From NCBI GenBank assembly GCA_018401735.1, contig JAGYKI010000005.1, forward strand, positions 62,001 through 126,000: 64,000 nt of DNA, given 5' to 3'. Position numbers and translations under genes: made by a program. The notes beneath the pieces were generated by a model. That model worked only from the letters and a program-made list of their open reading frames with translations. It had not been told where the DNA came from and searched no databases. Positions 42,264-51,531 of this stretch are shown here, piece by piece. This stretch comes from Schleiferiaceae bacterium. Its GTDB lineage: Bacteria; Bacteroidota; Bacteroidia; Flavobacteriales; Schleiferiaceae. How positions within the stretch are numbered: the first letter of the stretch is position 1; each line of letters opens with the position of its first letter.

Positions 42264-43928
42264 TTAGCCCTCCACCGCCGCAATCAATTTTTTCGTGTAC
42301 TCCTCTTTTGCCTCGCGGTAAATTTCTTCGGAAAAACCACTCTCCACCAAGTGCCCATCTTGCAAAACCAATATGCGATCGCAGAAGTATTTTACAATTT
42401 GCAAATCGTGGGAAATAAACAAATAGGTGAAGCCAAACTCGTCTTTTAAGTCGTTAAGGAGGTTGAGAATTTGCGCCTGCACACTAACGTCGAGCGCACT
42501 GACGGATTCATCGCAAACAATGAACTCAGGTTGTACGGCTAAGGCGCGAGCAATACCGATACGCTGTCTTTGTCCTCCGCTAAATTCGTGGGGATAACGC
42601 GGATAGTAATCTGCTAAAAGTCCCACTTTTTCTAAAAGTTCCTTGGTTTCCATTTCCGCTTGCTTTTTATCCGCTCGTTTTCTTTTGCGAATCACCGAAG
42701 CTATCGCCTCACCAATGGGTATTTTAGGATTCAAAGCTGAAAATGGATCTTGGAAAATTATCTGAATAGACTTGTGCAGGGCACGCCATTGCTTGGCTGA
42801 AGCGTTAGCAATATCTTGATCTTTGAAAAAAACCTGGCCTTGTTCTGCCTTTTCCAGGCCCACCAGAATTCTACCTAAGGTGGTTTTACCCGAGCCAGAC
42901 TCTCCCACTAAACCCAAGCTTTCGCGGGGAAAAACTTCAAAGCCCACCTTATTTAAGGCTTTGTGCTCTACCTTTTTTGCCCAAATACCCTGACTGCTAC
43001 GATAAATTTTTTCCAAATCATGAATGCGAAACAAGGGTTCCTGCTTCAATTTCATTTTAGCACGATCTTCTCTTACGGTGGGGCTCAACACTTCACTTTG
43101 GTGATAATCATCCTGCAAAAAATCGCGTACTAAGGGCAGACGACGGTAATAGGTATCCGCCGTAGGTCTGCAAGCTAAAAGTCCCTTGGTATAAGGGTCT
43201 TGCGGCGATCTAAAAAGTTTTTCAGCACTAGCAGATTCTTTTACACGTCCCAAGTGCATCACCATAATTTCGTCCGCCACTTTTCGCACCACCCCTAAAT
43301 CGTGGGAAATAAAGAGCATTGCCATTCCCTTCTCTTCTTGCAGCTTCTTCAGTAAGGATAAAATGCCCGCTTGTACACTTACATCGAGAGCGGTGGTAGG
43401 CTCATCGGCGATAAGAATTTTCGGATCACAGGCAATCGCCATGGCAATCATAACCCGCTGTTTTTGCCCGCCACTTAGCTGGTGTGGATAAGATTTATAA
43501 AGGCTTTCCGCGCGCGGTAGCTCCACCTTTGTAAAAAGCGCCATTACTTTCTCCTCTATTGCTTTAGCGCTTAAATCGCTGTGGATCTCTAAAATTTCCG
43601 CCACTTGCTTGCCGCAGGTCATGGAAGGATTAAGCGCCGACATGGGTTCTTGGAAAATCATAGCGATATCCTTTCCCCGTAGTTTACGCCAGTCCTCTTC
43701 CGTATTTTTTAGGAGCTCCCTTTTTTGATATACAATCGAACCTTGCGCTTTTAAATTTTGGGGCAGTAGTCCCATTAAGGCTAAGCTAGATAAGCTTTTT
43801 CCAGAACCAGACTCGCCCACAATCGCTAAGGTTTCGGATGCTTTTAATTCGAAATTAAGCTGTTGCACGATAGGCGTTTCGGGGCTACTTATTTCTAAAT
43901 CTTTTACCGAAAGTAGGACTTCGCTCAT
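42264..43928 (-). CDS. Fused peptide-type ABC transporter ATP-binding protein (two ABC domains)
   Basis: A 554-residue protein with two complete ATPase domains. The first has GESGSGKSLSS, LSGGQKQRVMIAMA and LIADEPTTALD; the second has GESGSGKTTLGR, FSGGQRQRIGIARA and VCDESVSALD. This is the fused DppD-DppF arrangement (YejF/GsiA type) that energises oligopeptide or dipeptide uptake. The start was set at MSEVLLSVKD (43928), immediately after the exonuclease stop. No permease or binding protein gene is nearby. Confidence 0.88.
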   Translation of the reverse strand: MSEVLLSVKDLEISSPETPIVQQLNFELKASETLAIVGESGSGKSLSSLALMGLLPQNLKAQGSIVYQKRELLKNTEEDWRKLRGKDIAMIFQEPMSALNPSMTCGKQVAEILEIHSDLSAKAIEEKVMALFTKVELPRAESLYKSYPHQLSGGQKQRVMIAMAIACDPKILIADEPTTALDVSVQAGILSLLKKLQEEKGMAMLFISHDLGVVRKVADEIMVMHLGRVKESASAEKLFRSPQDPYTKGLLACRPTADTYYRRLPLVRDFLQDDYHQSEVLSPTVREDRAKMKLKQEPLFRIHDLEKIYRSSQGIWAKKVEHKALNKVGFEVFPRESLGLVGESGSGKTTLGRILVGLEKAEQGQVFFKDQDIANASAKQWRALHKSIQIIFQDPFSALNPKIPIGEAIASVIRKRKRADKKQAEMETKELLEKVGLLADYYPRYPHEFSGGQRQRIGIARALAVQPEFIVCDESVSALDVSVQAQILNLLNDLKDEFGFTYLFISHDLQIVKYFCDRILVLQDGHLVESGFSEEIYREAKEEYTKKLIAAVEG

Positions 43929-43929
43929 T

Positions 43930-44634
43930 TTAAATTTGGTCAAAGGCGTGGGGCGCTTCAATCTGATTGATTTTCAAAAATACCTTCGCCAAAGTTAATA
44001 CGTCCTTTTCGCAATACACTTGGATACGGTCTAAATCATTTTCCTTCCAAAAAACATCGCCAACCATGCTGCCATCAATATCATCTTTTGGGGTGGGAAT
44101 CCCGAATACGGCTGCTAAGAGCTTAAGACTCGTATAATTCTTATAATCACCAAATTTCCAGAGCTCCAAGGTATCTAAATGTGGAATTTCCCAGGGTTTT
44201 TTCCCCGCATTATTAAACTGCCCGGGCAAGGGAATGCCGTTTATCAACATACGACGACTAAGGTAGGGGAAGTCGAACTCCTTGCCGTTGTGGGCGCATA
44301 AAATGTACTGCGGCATACGCTCCATTAAGGCCGCGAAATCCTGCAATATTTCGGCTTCTTCGGGAGAGGAAAAGCTTTTCACGCGAAATTCCAAAGGCCC
44401 ATTCTTAGCCGTAAAAAAGCCACAGGAAATACAAACTATTTGTCCGAACTCAGCTAAAATACCCGCTCGTTTGGGGTAAAAGTCTGCCGGACTTTCGTCT
44501 TCTGCTCTTTGAAAGCGCGTTTTCTCGGCCCACAAATTTTGCCAATCTGTTGCCAAGGCCTCAAAGTCGGGCTCGGCGCTTACGGTTTCAATGTCTAAAA
44601 ACAATATTCTTTCTAGGTGTTCTTCTTTAATCAT
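43930..44634 (-). CDS. Predicted 3'-5' exonuclease, DnaQ/PolB-like (DEDDy)
   Basis: A 234-residue RNase H-fold exonuclease. The DEDD motifs are visible: FLDIETVSAE (Exo I), CAHNGKEFDFPYLSRRM (Exo II) and YCEKDVLTLAKVF (Exo III with Tyr). This fits the 'PolB exonuclease-like 2' family. Such stand-alone enzymes are thought to act in DNA or RNA processing, without a defined role in this phylum. It sits between the lamin-tail protein gene (10 bp upstream) and the peptide ABC ATPase gene. Confidence 0.85.
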   Translation of the reverse strand: MIKEEHLERILFLDIETVSAEPDFEALATDWQNLWAEKTRFQRAEDESPADFYPKRAGILAEFGQIVCISCGFFTAKNGPLEFRVKSFSSPEEAEILQDFAALMERMPQYILCAHNGKEFDFPYLSRRMLINGIPLPGQFNNAGKKPWEIPHLDTLELWKFGDYKNYTSLKLLAAVFGIPTPKDDIDGSMVGDVFWKENDLDRIQVYCEKDVLTLAKVFLKINQIEAPHAFDQI

Positions 44635-44643
44635 ATCTTAAAA

Positions 44644-47220
44644 TTATCTACTTAAAACAATTGGCGTTCTCATCAATGCGCTTATGCCTTGGTCATTATA
44701 ATATTCTAACACAGCAATATAAATACCCGCGCCCAATAATTGCCCCTCATTATTAAAACCATCCCAAGTGAAATAACCCTGCTGGGCGCTAAAATCGTAC
44801 TCGGCTAAGCTGCGAATCTTTTCCCCTTTAGCCGAAAAAATATCTAGCGTGATCACGCTGGCCCCACCTTCACATTTAAAATAAAGCTGCGCCTCATCTA
44901 AATACCCATCTCCATTGGGACTAAAATATGGAGGAATTGCTTCCCATTCGGCGTTTTGCATTATAAAAGCTTGTTGCGAATTAGCCCGTCCCGGAGTGGC
45001 ATAAGCTTCCTTTTGGGTAGCGCTTTGCCACTGCTTTTCGCTCGTAGGCAGATGCGTAAAATCTACCCTTTCTAGGCTTACACCGCTCGTTTCTTCCAAA
45101 AGTTTAAAATGCCAATCATCCGCATAATTTCCACGGTCAATTATTTCTAAACGCGCATTTAACAGCGCGAAAGCGCCTTCATCGGACGGAAGAGTAGGCA
45201 AAGTGGCTTCTCTGAGCTTAGCTTGATCACAAAAGTAATTTTCCCTTAAAAATTGAATGTCCTCACTTAAGGCCAAATACTCAGTCGGAAAAAATAGCTG
45301 ACTTTCGGAGCTGATATTTTCTATATCATAAGCCCCTATGTCTTTGTCCCAGCGGGCAATGCGCAAATGGGCCAAGTCAAAAACTTTGGTGCTCGAATTA
45401 TAGATTTCGATAAAATCGGCACCGCCACTTTTCGGAGCGAATAATATCTCGCTTATCAAAATATCTCCTTCTTGCGCATCTACCGGAAGGGCGAAAGGAA
45501 GGTTTACAAAAAGGCTAGTATTCCCGCTACAATCGCTTAAGCTATCTAAAAAGCTTAGGCTATATTCTTGCCCGTATACGGGCGCTTGCGCCAGATGCAT
45601 TTTTAAAAGATCTTGGTTTAAAGACCAAGAAAGAGAGTCGATTTTTAAGGGCGGTTCGGTTTGAATGTTTGTCACTTTTAAGGGCGTACTAGCCCTAATG
45701 CTTTCGCTGAATTTGAAAAGTATCGCCTCATCTTCCCAGGCAATAAATTGGACCTGAGGCGCTAAAGTATCACTAGCGGCTCCGCTCACCGAATTAATAG
45801 AACCTGGCGTTCCGCCTTGGGGCGATTGGCTAGCCTGCCATTGACTGGATCCACGGCAATAGGAACTGCCGATGCTGCGCTCCAAACTCCAGCCACCATC
45901 GCTTTTTTGAGCATCATTATACCAATCTGTTTGATATTCGAGCGCATCTACCAGAAGGTTGTCGGCGGAAAATAACTGCAGAGCGGCCCCGTCGTTTAAT
46001 AAACTAAAAGCGCTTAAACCAATATCTAAGCAGGGAGCATATTTCACCAAACCATCTAATTTAGAACCGTTTACTAGCAATAAATACGAATCGGGCGGCA
46101 TTTTATAATCGGTAAAAAGGTAATCCTTATCATTAATCCGCAAGCGCCAATCCTTTAAATTTAGGGTAAAAGAACTGGCATTAAACAGCTCCACATATTC
46201 GCTTTCGGGTAAAGCCTGTGGAGGCAGTGCCACAGGAGGACTAGGGTCAATCATCAGTTCATTTATCAGCAAATGGCCGCGCCGTGCCTGATAATTTAAA
46301 AAAGTGATTTCCCCTTCAGCCACGTTTCCCGCCAAATCATAAACATCTTTATAATGGAGCTTTAAGTTTTTATTGGCAGGAAAAGCATTGGCAAAAGAAA
46401 GCCCTAGTTTCTGACGATTAATACTATCTAAGCTGAGGCTGATGGGGCGATCGGTCGAATCAAGGTAAAAGTTCTGAATATGAAGACTTAAGGAAGAATC
46501 GACGGGCTCATTAAAATAAATAATTAAATCCTGATTCCTGACTTCTGTACTGTCCACTTGGGGAGCGATAGTATCGCGAAAAACATCCCCTTGCGCCCTT
46601 ACTTTAAGGAGGAAAAATTTGTTGGCGCGGGTGCGCGTATAATTACACTGCCAGGCCAAAATTTGCGACTGGAAATAGCTAGTATCTTGCACCGAGTCGA
46701 CTTTAAAATAGCTACCATTTAAAAGAGTATCTATTTCTAAAAGCCAATAATGCTGGGTATTTCGGGTGACTCGTACTGCTAGGTGATTGTTGTTCTTATC
46801 CAGCAAATCTACTGCGCTGGCCAATAACCGAGTTGACTGATTCGCACTGCCTTTATAAAGGCTAATTTGGTCGGAGGATGAGCCACCAATTTCTAGATAA
46901 TACCCTTGTCCCTGCCCATCTGGCCACGACCGATTATACATTAGGTAAAAGCGAGCAAAATTACTGGCAGAAGGGTTAAAGTCTAGCCTAAATTCTAATT
47001 CCCAAGTGGCATTTAAAGCAATGGGGGAAATAGTCGTTAAGGTCGATTGGTTGGCAATTGTATCGGTTAAAGAAAGTACAAATTGGCTATCCACTAAAAA
47101 ACGGCTAGAATCGCCGTACCACGCGGGATTAGAATGGAAATTTCCATCTGAAAAATCATCAAAAACAGTAGTTTGGGAAAAGGTAAAAAAGGGCAGGAGG
47201 ATTAAAATTAGGCGATACAT
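44644..47220 (-). CDS. Large surface protein with lamin-tail domains and T9SS/gliding-type C-terminus
   Basis: An 858-residue protein with a signal peptide (1-15, FFTFSQ). The order is: an N-terminal lectin-like beta domain (about 20-215), an Ig-like region with DTIAPQVD, then a lamin-tail domain (about 320-470, LLINELMIDPSPP and YVELFNASSFTLNLKDWRL). A second Ig-like region and a second lamin-tail domain follow (about 585-740, ISEILFAPKSGGADFIEIYN). The C-terminus (FSPNGDGYLDEAQLYFKCEG ... GAGIYIAVLEYY) is the gliding-associated type used by T9SS. It is likely displayed on the cell surface; ligand unknown. Confidence 0.82.
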   Translation of the reverse strand: MYRLILILLPFFTFSQTTVFDDFSDGNFHSNPAWYGDSSRFLVDSQFVLSLTDTIANQSTLTTISPIALNATWELEFRLDFNPSASNFARFYLMYNRSWPDGQGQGYYLEIGGSSSDQISLYKGSANQSTRLLASAVDLLDKNNNHLAVRVTRNTQHYWLLEIDTLLNGSYFKVDSVQDTSYFQSQILAWQCNYTRTRANKFFLLKVRAQGDVFRDTIAPQVDSTEVRNQDLIIYFNEPVDSSLSLHIQNFYLDSTDRPISLSLDSINRQKLGLSFANAFPANKNLKLHYKDVYDLAGNVAEGEITFLNYQARRGHLLINELMIDPSPPVALPPQALPESEYVELFNASSFTLNLKDWRLRINDKDYLFTDYKMPPDSYLLLVNGSKLDGLVKYAPCLDIGLSAFSLLNDGAALQLFSADNLLVDALEYQTDWYNDAQKSDGGWSLERSIGSSYCRGSSQWQASQSPQGGTPGSINSVSGAASDTLAPQVQFIAWEDEAILFKFSESIRASTPLKVTNIQTEPPLKIDSLSWSLNQDLLKMHLAQAPVYGQEYSLSFLDSLSDCSGNTSLFVNLPFALPVDAQEGDILISEILFAPKSGGADFIEIYNSSTKVFDLAHLRIARWDKDIGAYDIENISSESQLFFPTEYLALSEDIQFLRENYFCDQAKLREATLPTLPSDEGAFALLNARLEIIDRGNYADDWHFKLLEETSGVSLERVDFTHLPTSEKQWQSATQKEAYATPGRANSQQAFIMQNAEWEAIPPYFSPNGDGYLDEAQLYFKCEGGASVITLDIFSAKGEKIRSLAEYDFSAQQGYFTWDGFNNEGQLLGAGIYIAVLEYYNDQGISALMRTPIVLSR

Positions 47221-47239
47221 TTCAATTGGTTTTAAGCTT

Positions 47240-47247
47240 TACTTTTG
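47240..47247 (+). promoter_or_regulatory. -7 box TACTTTTG for asd
   Basis: A match to TAnnTTTG, 19 bp before the asd ATG at 47267. It supports the short start rather than a frame extension that would run 87 codons back into the divergent surface-protein gene. Confidence 0.5.
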
Positions 47248-47266
47248 TCCCATTAATTTACGAAAA

Positions 47267-48259
47267 ATGAAAATCGCTGTTGTAGGGGCCACCGGTATGG
47301 TGGGAGAAGTAATGTTAAACGTTTTGAAAGAACGCGGCTTTGATAAACACGAAATTTTAGCGGTCGCCTCCGAGAAATCAGTGGGTAAAAAGTTAAGTTT
47401 CGGCGATGAAGAATTAAGCGTAATTAGCTTAAAACAGGCGCTAGAAGTTAAGCCCGATTTGGCCTTATTTTCGGCTGGGGGCGAAACCAGTTTAGAGTGG
47501 GCACCCAAATTTGCCGCTATCGGCTGCTATGTCGTTGACAATTCTTCCGCCTGGCGCATGGATCCTAGCATAAAATTGGTGGTACCAGAAATCAATGGTG
47601 AGAGTTTAACCAAGGACGATTATATCATTGCCAACCCCAATTGCAGCACCATACAAATGGTTTTGGCTTTGGCGCCTCTTCATAAAAAATATCAAATAAA
47701 ACGCGTGGTGGTAAGCACTTACCAAAGTATTTCTGGAACGGGCGTTAAGGCGGTTCAACAGTTAGAAAATGAACGCAATGGCACAGATGGCCCCATGGCC
47801 TATCCCTATCCTATCGATAAAAACTGCTTACCCCACTGCGATGTGTTTTTGGAAAACGGCTATACCAAAGAGGAAATGAAGCTGACCCATGAAACCAAGA
47901 AAATATTAGGCGACGATTCTATTGGAATTACTGCCACAGCGGTGCGTATTCCCGTAGAAGGTGGCCATAGCGAAAGCGTAAACCTCAGCTTTGAAAATGA
48001 GTTTGTGCTAAGCGATATCAAAAGACTATTAGCCGATACGGAGGGTATCACTTTACAGGATAATGTAGAACTGAATGTTTATCCCATGCCACGCTATGCC
48101 AAAGGAAAAGACGATGTTTTCGTAGGCCGTATTCGTCGCGATTTAAGTCAGGTTAATAGTCTAAACATGTGGATTGTAGCCGATAATCTCCGCAAGGGTG
48201 CCGCTACTAATGCCGTGCAAATTGCGCAAGTATTAATGGCCAAAGGAATTCTCGTTTAA
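47267..48259 (+). CDS. asd: Aspartate-semialdehyde dehydrogenase
   Basis: A 330-residue enzyme of the lysine/threonine/methionine and diaminopimelate pathway. It reduces aspartyl phosphate to the semialdehyde. MKIAVVGATGMVGEVML is the NADP-binding loop. The catalytic Cys is in IIANPNCSTIQMVLAL and the catalytic His in PVEGGHSESVNL. The ATG at 47267 gives the canonical N-terminus; the longer open frame upstream is antisense to the lamin-tail gene and is rejected. Confidence 0.95.
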   Translation: MKIAVVGATGMVGEVMLNVLKERGFDKHEILAVASEKSVGKKLSFGDEELSVISLKQALEVKPDLALFSAGGETSLEWAPKFAAIGCYVVDNSSAWRMDPSIKLVVPEINGESLTKDDYIIANPNCSTIQMVLALAPLHKKYQIKRVVVSTYQSISGTGVKAVQQLENERNGTDGPMAYPYPIDKNCLPHCDVFLENGYTKEEMKLTHETKKILGDDSIGITATAVRIPVEGGHSESVNLSFENEFVLSDIKRLLADTEGITLQDNVELNVYPMPRYAKGKDDVFVGRIRRDLSQVNSLNMWIVADNLRKGAATNAVQIAQVLMAKGILV

Positions 48260-48357
48260 AACCTAGTGTTTCTTTAGCAATTGTTAAAATGTTTCTAAAT
48301 GCCTTTCGGCAGAAAGCCAAACAAACAAATGCGGCGTATTTAGGTTAAAGAAATACT

Positions 48358-48921
48358 ATGAAAGCACTAATTTTCGGCTTAAGCTTAGTACTAAGTGCAG
48401 TAAGCCTAAACGGACAAAAAATGAACAAGGATAAAAATTACGAAAGAGCCCTTTTTGCATCAGGATGCTATTGGGGAACAGAATATTACCTACAAAAAGT
48501 TGATGGTGTAATTGAGACAGCAGTTGGTTATGCTGGCGGTAGTGTCGCTGACCCTAGTTATCGGGAAGTGTGCTCGGGTAGAACTGGCCATGCGGAAACG
48601 GTAGAGGTGATTTTCGACCCGAGTAAAACGGACTACGAAACACTTTGTAAAATCTTTTACGAAACCCATGATCCTACCCAAGTAAACCGCCAAGGACCCG
48701 ATATCGGTACGCAGTATCGCTCGGCTATTTTCCCTTTAAACGAGGAGCAAAAAGCTATAGCCGAAAAGGTAACCCAAATTTTGCGGGATAAAGGTTACGA
48801 TGTGGCCACAGAAATTACCACGAATGCCATCTTTTACCGCGAACAAGAAGAGTATCATCACGATTACTACGATAAAAAAGGTGGCGTTCCATACTGCCAC
48901 AAATACACCGAAAAGTTTTAA
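48358..48921 (+). CDS. msrA: Peptide-methionine (S)-S-oxide reductase, exported
   Basis: A 187-residue MsrA. The catalytic motif ASGCYWGTEYYLQK (Cys at about residue 37) has Tyr where most family members have Phe (GCFWG). Downstream signature parts include AVGYAGGSVADPSY, SGRTGHAETVEV and the C-terminal YHHDYYDKK. An N-terminal signal peptide (about 1-20, ending SLNGQ) points to the periplasm or envelope, so it would repair oxidised exported proteins. It converges on the ABC-F gene over a shared terminator. Confidence 0.92.
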   Translation: MKALIFGLSLVLSAVSLNGQKMNKDKNYERALFASGCYWGTEYYLQKVDGVIETAVGYAGGSVADPSYREVCSGRTGHAETVEVIFDPSKTDYETLCKIFYETHDPTQVNRQGPDIGTQYRSAIFPLNEEQKAIAEKVTQILRDKGYDVATEITTNAIFYREQEEYHHDYYDKKGGVPYCHKYTEKF

Positions 48922-48941
48922 AAAAGACTTTATAAATCCGA

Positions 48942-48974
48942 TTAAAAAGCTGCTCAAGCTGAGCGGCTTTTTAA
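48942..48974. terminator. Bidirectional terminator between msrA and the ABC-F gene
   Basis: AAAAAGCTGCTCA pairs with TGAGCGGCTTTTT (one mismatch) around a short loop. A-run and T-run flanks serve both converging genes. Confidence 0.75.
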
Positions 48975-48977
48975 TTT

Positions 48978-50867
48978 TTATTCCTCCGCTAACTCGCTCA
49001 GCTCTAGCCAGCGGAATTCTTTTTCTTCAAGGCTATCTATAACTTCTTGCATTTCTGCTCCCAAGCGCTGTAACAGTTCAGCATCGCTAGACGCTTGTTC
49101 TAATGCACTTGCCAATCGATCACGCTCTTTTTCTAGCTTATCAATTTCGGCAGGCAGTTCTTTAAACTCTATGCTTTCGGCATAAGTAAGCTTGGTTTTA
49201 TCCTTAGCCTTCACATCAGCCTTGGCTTTGTCTTTTTTCTTCGCCTTTACCATACTCTCTTCGCGCAAACGTCGATCATCCACTGCCTGTTCCTCTGCAA
49301 TACGGTATTCGGTGTAGTTACCTGGGAAATCTTTTACCTGGCCTTCGCCTTGAAACACAAAGAGATGATCGGTAAGCTTATCCATAAAATACCGATCGTG
49401 GGTAACCACAATTAAACAGCCCTGAAAGTTAAGTAGAAACTCTTCTAAAACATTGAGGGTGAGTATGTCTAAATCGTTAGTTGGCTCATCTAAAATTAAA
49501 AAGTTAGGATTAGACATGAGCACCGTAAGGAGATATAAACGCCTTTTTTCACCCCCACTTAATTTAGATACGTAGGTATATTGTTTATCGCCTTCGAACA
49601 AGAAATGTTCTAGCATTTGCGAAGCGGTAATATCGCCACCTTTACCCTCTGTGGGGATGTATTCGGCGATGTCTTTAATTACCTCAATTACACGCTTGTC
49701 TTCATCCAGCTTTAAGCCCTGCTGAGTATAGAAGCCAAATTTCACCGTGTCGCCAATTATTATTTTGCCACCATCTACCTGCTCTTCTCCCGTAAGGAGG
49801 CGCAACAAAGTAGATTTACCCACACCATTGGGGCCAACGATGCCAATTTTTTCTCCGCGCTTAAATACATAGTCGAAGCTCTCTAAAATCGGCTTGGAGC
49901 CGTAGGCCTTCTTAACCTTATGAAGTTCAATAATTTTACTGCCGAGACGGGTCATTTTAACGCGCATCTTCAACTCAGCTTCGCTTACATCTTTAGTGGC
50001 TTCTTTTTTAATTTCTTGAAAAGCCTCTACCCGCGCTTTACTTTTGGTACCTCGAGCTTTGGGTTGACGACGAATCCATTGTAACTCCTTTTTCATCAGG
50101 CTTTGTGCCTTACCCACATTCACCGATTCTACCTCTTCTCGCTCGGCTTTACGCTCTAAAAAGGCAGAGTAATTACCTGGGTGTTTATATAGTTTTTGAT
50201 CTTCCAGTTCGAAGATTACATCACAAACTGTTTCGAGGAAATAACGATCGTGGGTTACCATTAATAAGGTAATGCCTCTTTGCCCTAAATACTGCTCCAA
50301 CCACTCAATCATATCTAAATCGAGGTGGTTGGTGGGCTCATCTAAAATTAGAAGGTCGGGTTGAGAAATTAAAATTTTCGCCAGAGCTACCCGCTTCTTT
50401 TGACCCCCTGAAAGTGGGCCAATTTTTAGTTCTGTTTCGTGTAAACCTAGCTTACCAAGAATAGTTTTTACCTGCCCTTCAAAGTCCCAGGCTTGCAGGC
50501 GTTCCATGGCATCGAAAGCGCTTTGGTATTGATCGCCATAGGTACCTTTAACCAACTCTCTTTCGTAATTAACAATAGCCGCTGTGCTGGGGTTATCGCT
50601 GCTTAAAACACTTTCAAGTATAGTTTTATCAGCATCTAATTCGGGGTCTTGATGCAGGAACTCTACCTTAATATCTTTGCGATAAGTTACAAGACCTGTA
50701 TCGGCTTGTTCGGTGCCGGAAAGGATTTTTAGTAAGGTCGTTTTACCATTCCCATTTTTGGCCACCAATGCGGCTTTTTCCCCTTCGGCCAAACCAAAGG
50801 AAATCTCTTTAAACAACACTCGTGCACCAAAACTCTTTGAAACGCGCTCTACCGAAAGGAAATTCAT
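48978..50867 (-). CDS. ABC-F family ATP-binding protein (Uup-like)
   Basis: A 629-residue soluble protein with two ABC domains. The first has KNGNGKTTLLKIL, LSGGQKKRVALAK and LLILDEPTNHLDLD; the second has GPNGVGKSTLLRLL, LSGGEKRRLYLL and LILDEPTNDLD. A charged linker lies between them, and a C-terminal coiled coil (about 555-625) fits Uup. ABC-F proteins act on the ribosome or on DNA branch structures rather than in transport. Uup is linked to precise excision and replication-fork integrity. Confidence 0.88.
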   Translation of the reverse strand: MNFLSVERVSKSFGARVLFKEISFGLAEGEKAALVAKNGNGKTTLLKILSGTEQADTGLVTYRKDIKVEFLHQDPELDADKTILESVLSSDNPSTAAIVNYERELVKGTYGDQYQSAFDAMERLQAWDFEGQVKTILGKLGLHETELKIGPLSGGQKKRVALAKILISQPDLLILDEPTNHLDLDMIEWLEQYLGQRGITLLMVTHDRYFLETVCDVIFELEDQKLYKHPGNYSAFLERKAEREEVESVNVGKAQSLMKKELQWIRRQPKARGTKSKARVEAFQEIKKEATKDVSEAELKMRVKMTRLGSKIIELHKVKKAYGSKPILESFDYVFKRGEKIGIVGPNGVGKSTLLRLLTGEEQVDGGKIIIGDTVKFGFYTQQGLKLDEDKRVIEVIKDIAEYIPTEGKGGDITASQMLEHFLFEGDKQYTYVSKLSGGEKRRLYLLTVLMSNPNFLILDEPTNDLDILTLNVLEEFLLNFQGCLIVVTHDRYFMDKLTDHLFVFQGEGQVKDFPGNYTEYRIAEEQAVDDRRLREESMVKAKKKDKAKADVKAKDKTKLTYAESIEFKELPAEIDKLEKERDRLASALEQASSDAELLQRLGAEMQEVIDSLEEKEFRWLELSELAEE

Positions 50868-50943
50868 AAAAAATATTAAGCCGCGAAGGTACGCTAAAGC
50901 ATTAGCTCAATAAGCACGCATCTGCTTAAAGCGACAGGCGAAT

Positions 50944-51474
50944 TTACTCAGGGCGAAGGCGACTATCGGAGCGAATACCATTGGGTTCTATATAGCGTTT
51001 GGCCGCACTTTCATCCTCTCGGGGCTCACGAATATACAGTACTTGACCAGAAAAGTGCAAATCTTTTCCCGCTAGCGCGTGATTGAAATCCACTAAAACC
51101 GAATGCTTCATCACTTCACTAATAGTCCCTAAACGCTCATTACTGCTACCGATATTAAAAACTAGACGATCGCCCACTTCAAAATCCTTATTGGGGAAAC
51201 GTTCGCTTTCGGGCATGTCTTGAAACGCAATTTCCTTAATTTGATCGACATCAAGAAGGCCATAAGCCTCTTCGGGTTTAAGAGTAAATGAAAAAGATTG
51301 ACCTTCCATTAAGCCTTGGAGTGCTGATTCAAAGGCCTTTAACATTTGCCCCGAGCCGTAATAGAATTTCAAGGGCCAATGCTCATCCATAATTTCCAAA
51401 ATCGCTCCATTTTCACCACCTTCGCGTAAGGTATACTTGAGCTCTACTATTTGATCTTTTACAATACTCTTCAT
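50944..51474 (-). CDS. FKBP-type peptidyl-prolyl isomerase, SlyD-like
   Basis: A 176-residue protein. The N-terminus VKDQIVELKYTLREG and LKFYYGSGQMLKAFESALQGL (broken here: FYYGSGQMLKAFESALQG) are the FKBP halves around the inserted chaperone flap (FSFTLKPEEAYGLLDVDQI). The fold and the NHALAGKDLHFSGQVLYI segment match SlyD. The His-rich metal-binding tail of E. coli SlyD is absent. An AGGAG sequence precedes the ATG, which is unusual among the genes here. Confidence 0.87.
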   Translation of the reverse strand: MKSIVKDQIVELKYTLREGGENGAILEIMDEHWPLKFYYGSGQMLKAFESALQGLMEGQSFSFTLKPEEAYGLLDVDQIKEIAFQDMPESERFPNKDFEVGDRLVFNIGSSNERLGTISEVMKHSVLVDFNHALAGKDLHFSGQVLYIREPREDESAAKRYIEPNGIRSDSRLRPE

Positions 51475-51531
51475 AGCTCCTAAAACAAAGGTTTATCCCA
51501 AAAGTTTTAAAGCAACAAAATTTGTCTCCCC

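Noticed and set aside
47006..47266. 87-codon N-terminal extension of asd
   Set aside because: The extension runs antisense into the lamin-tail gene. The canonical dehydrogenase N-terminus and a -7 box both place the start at 47267.
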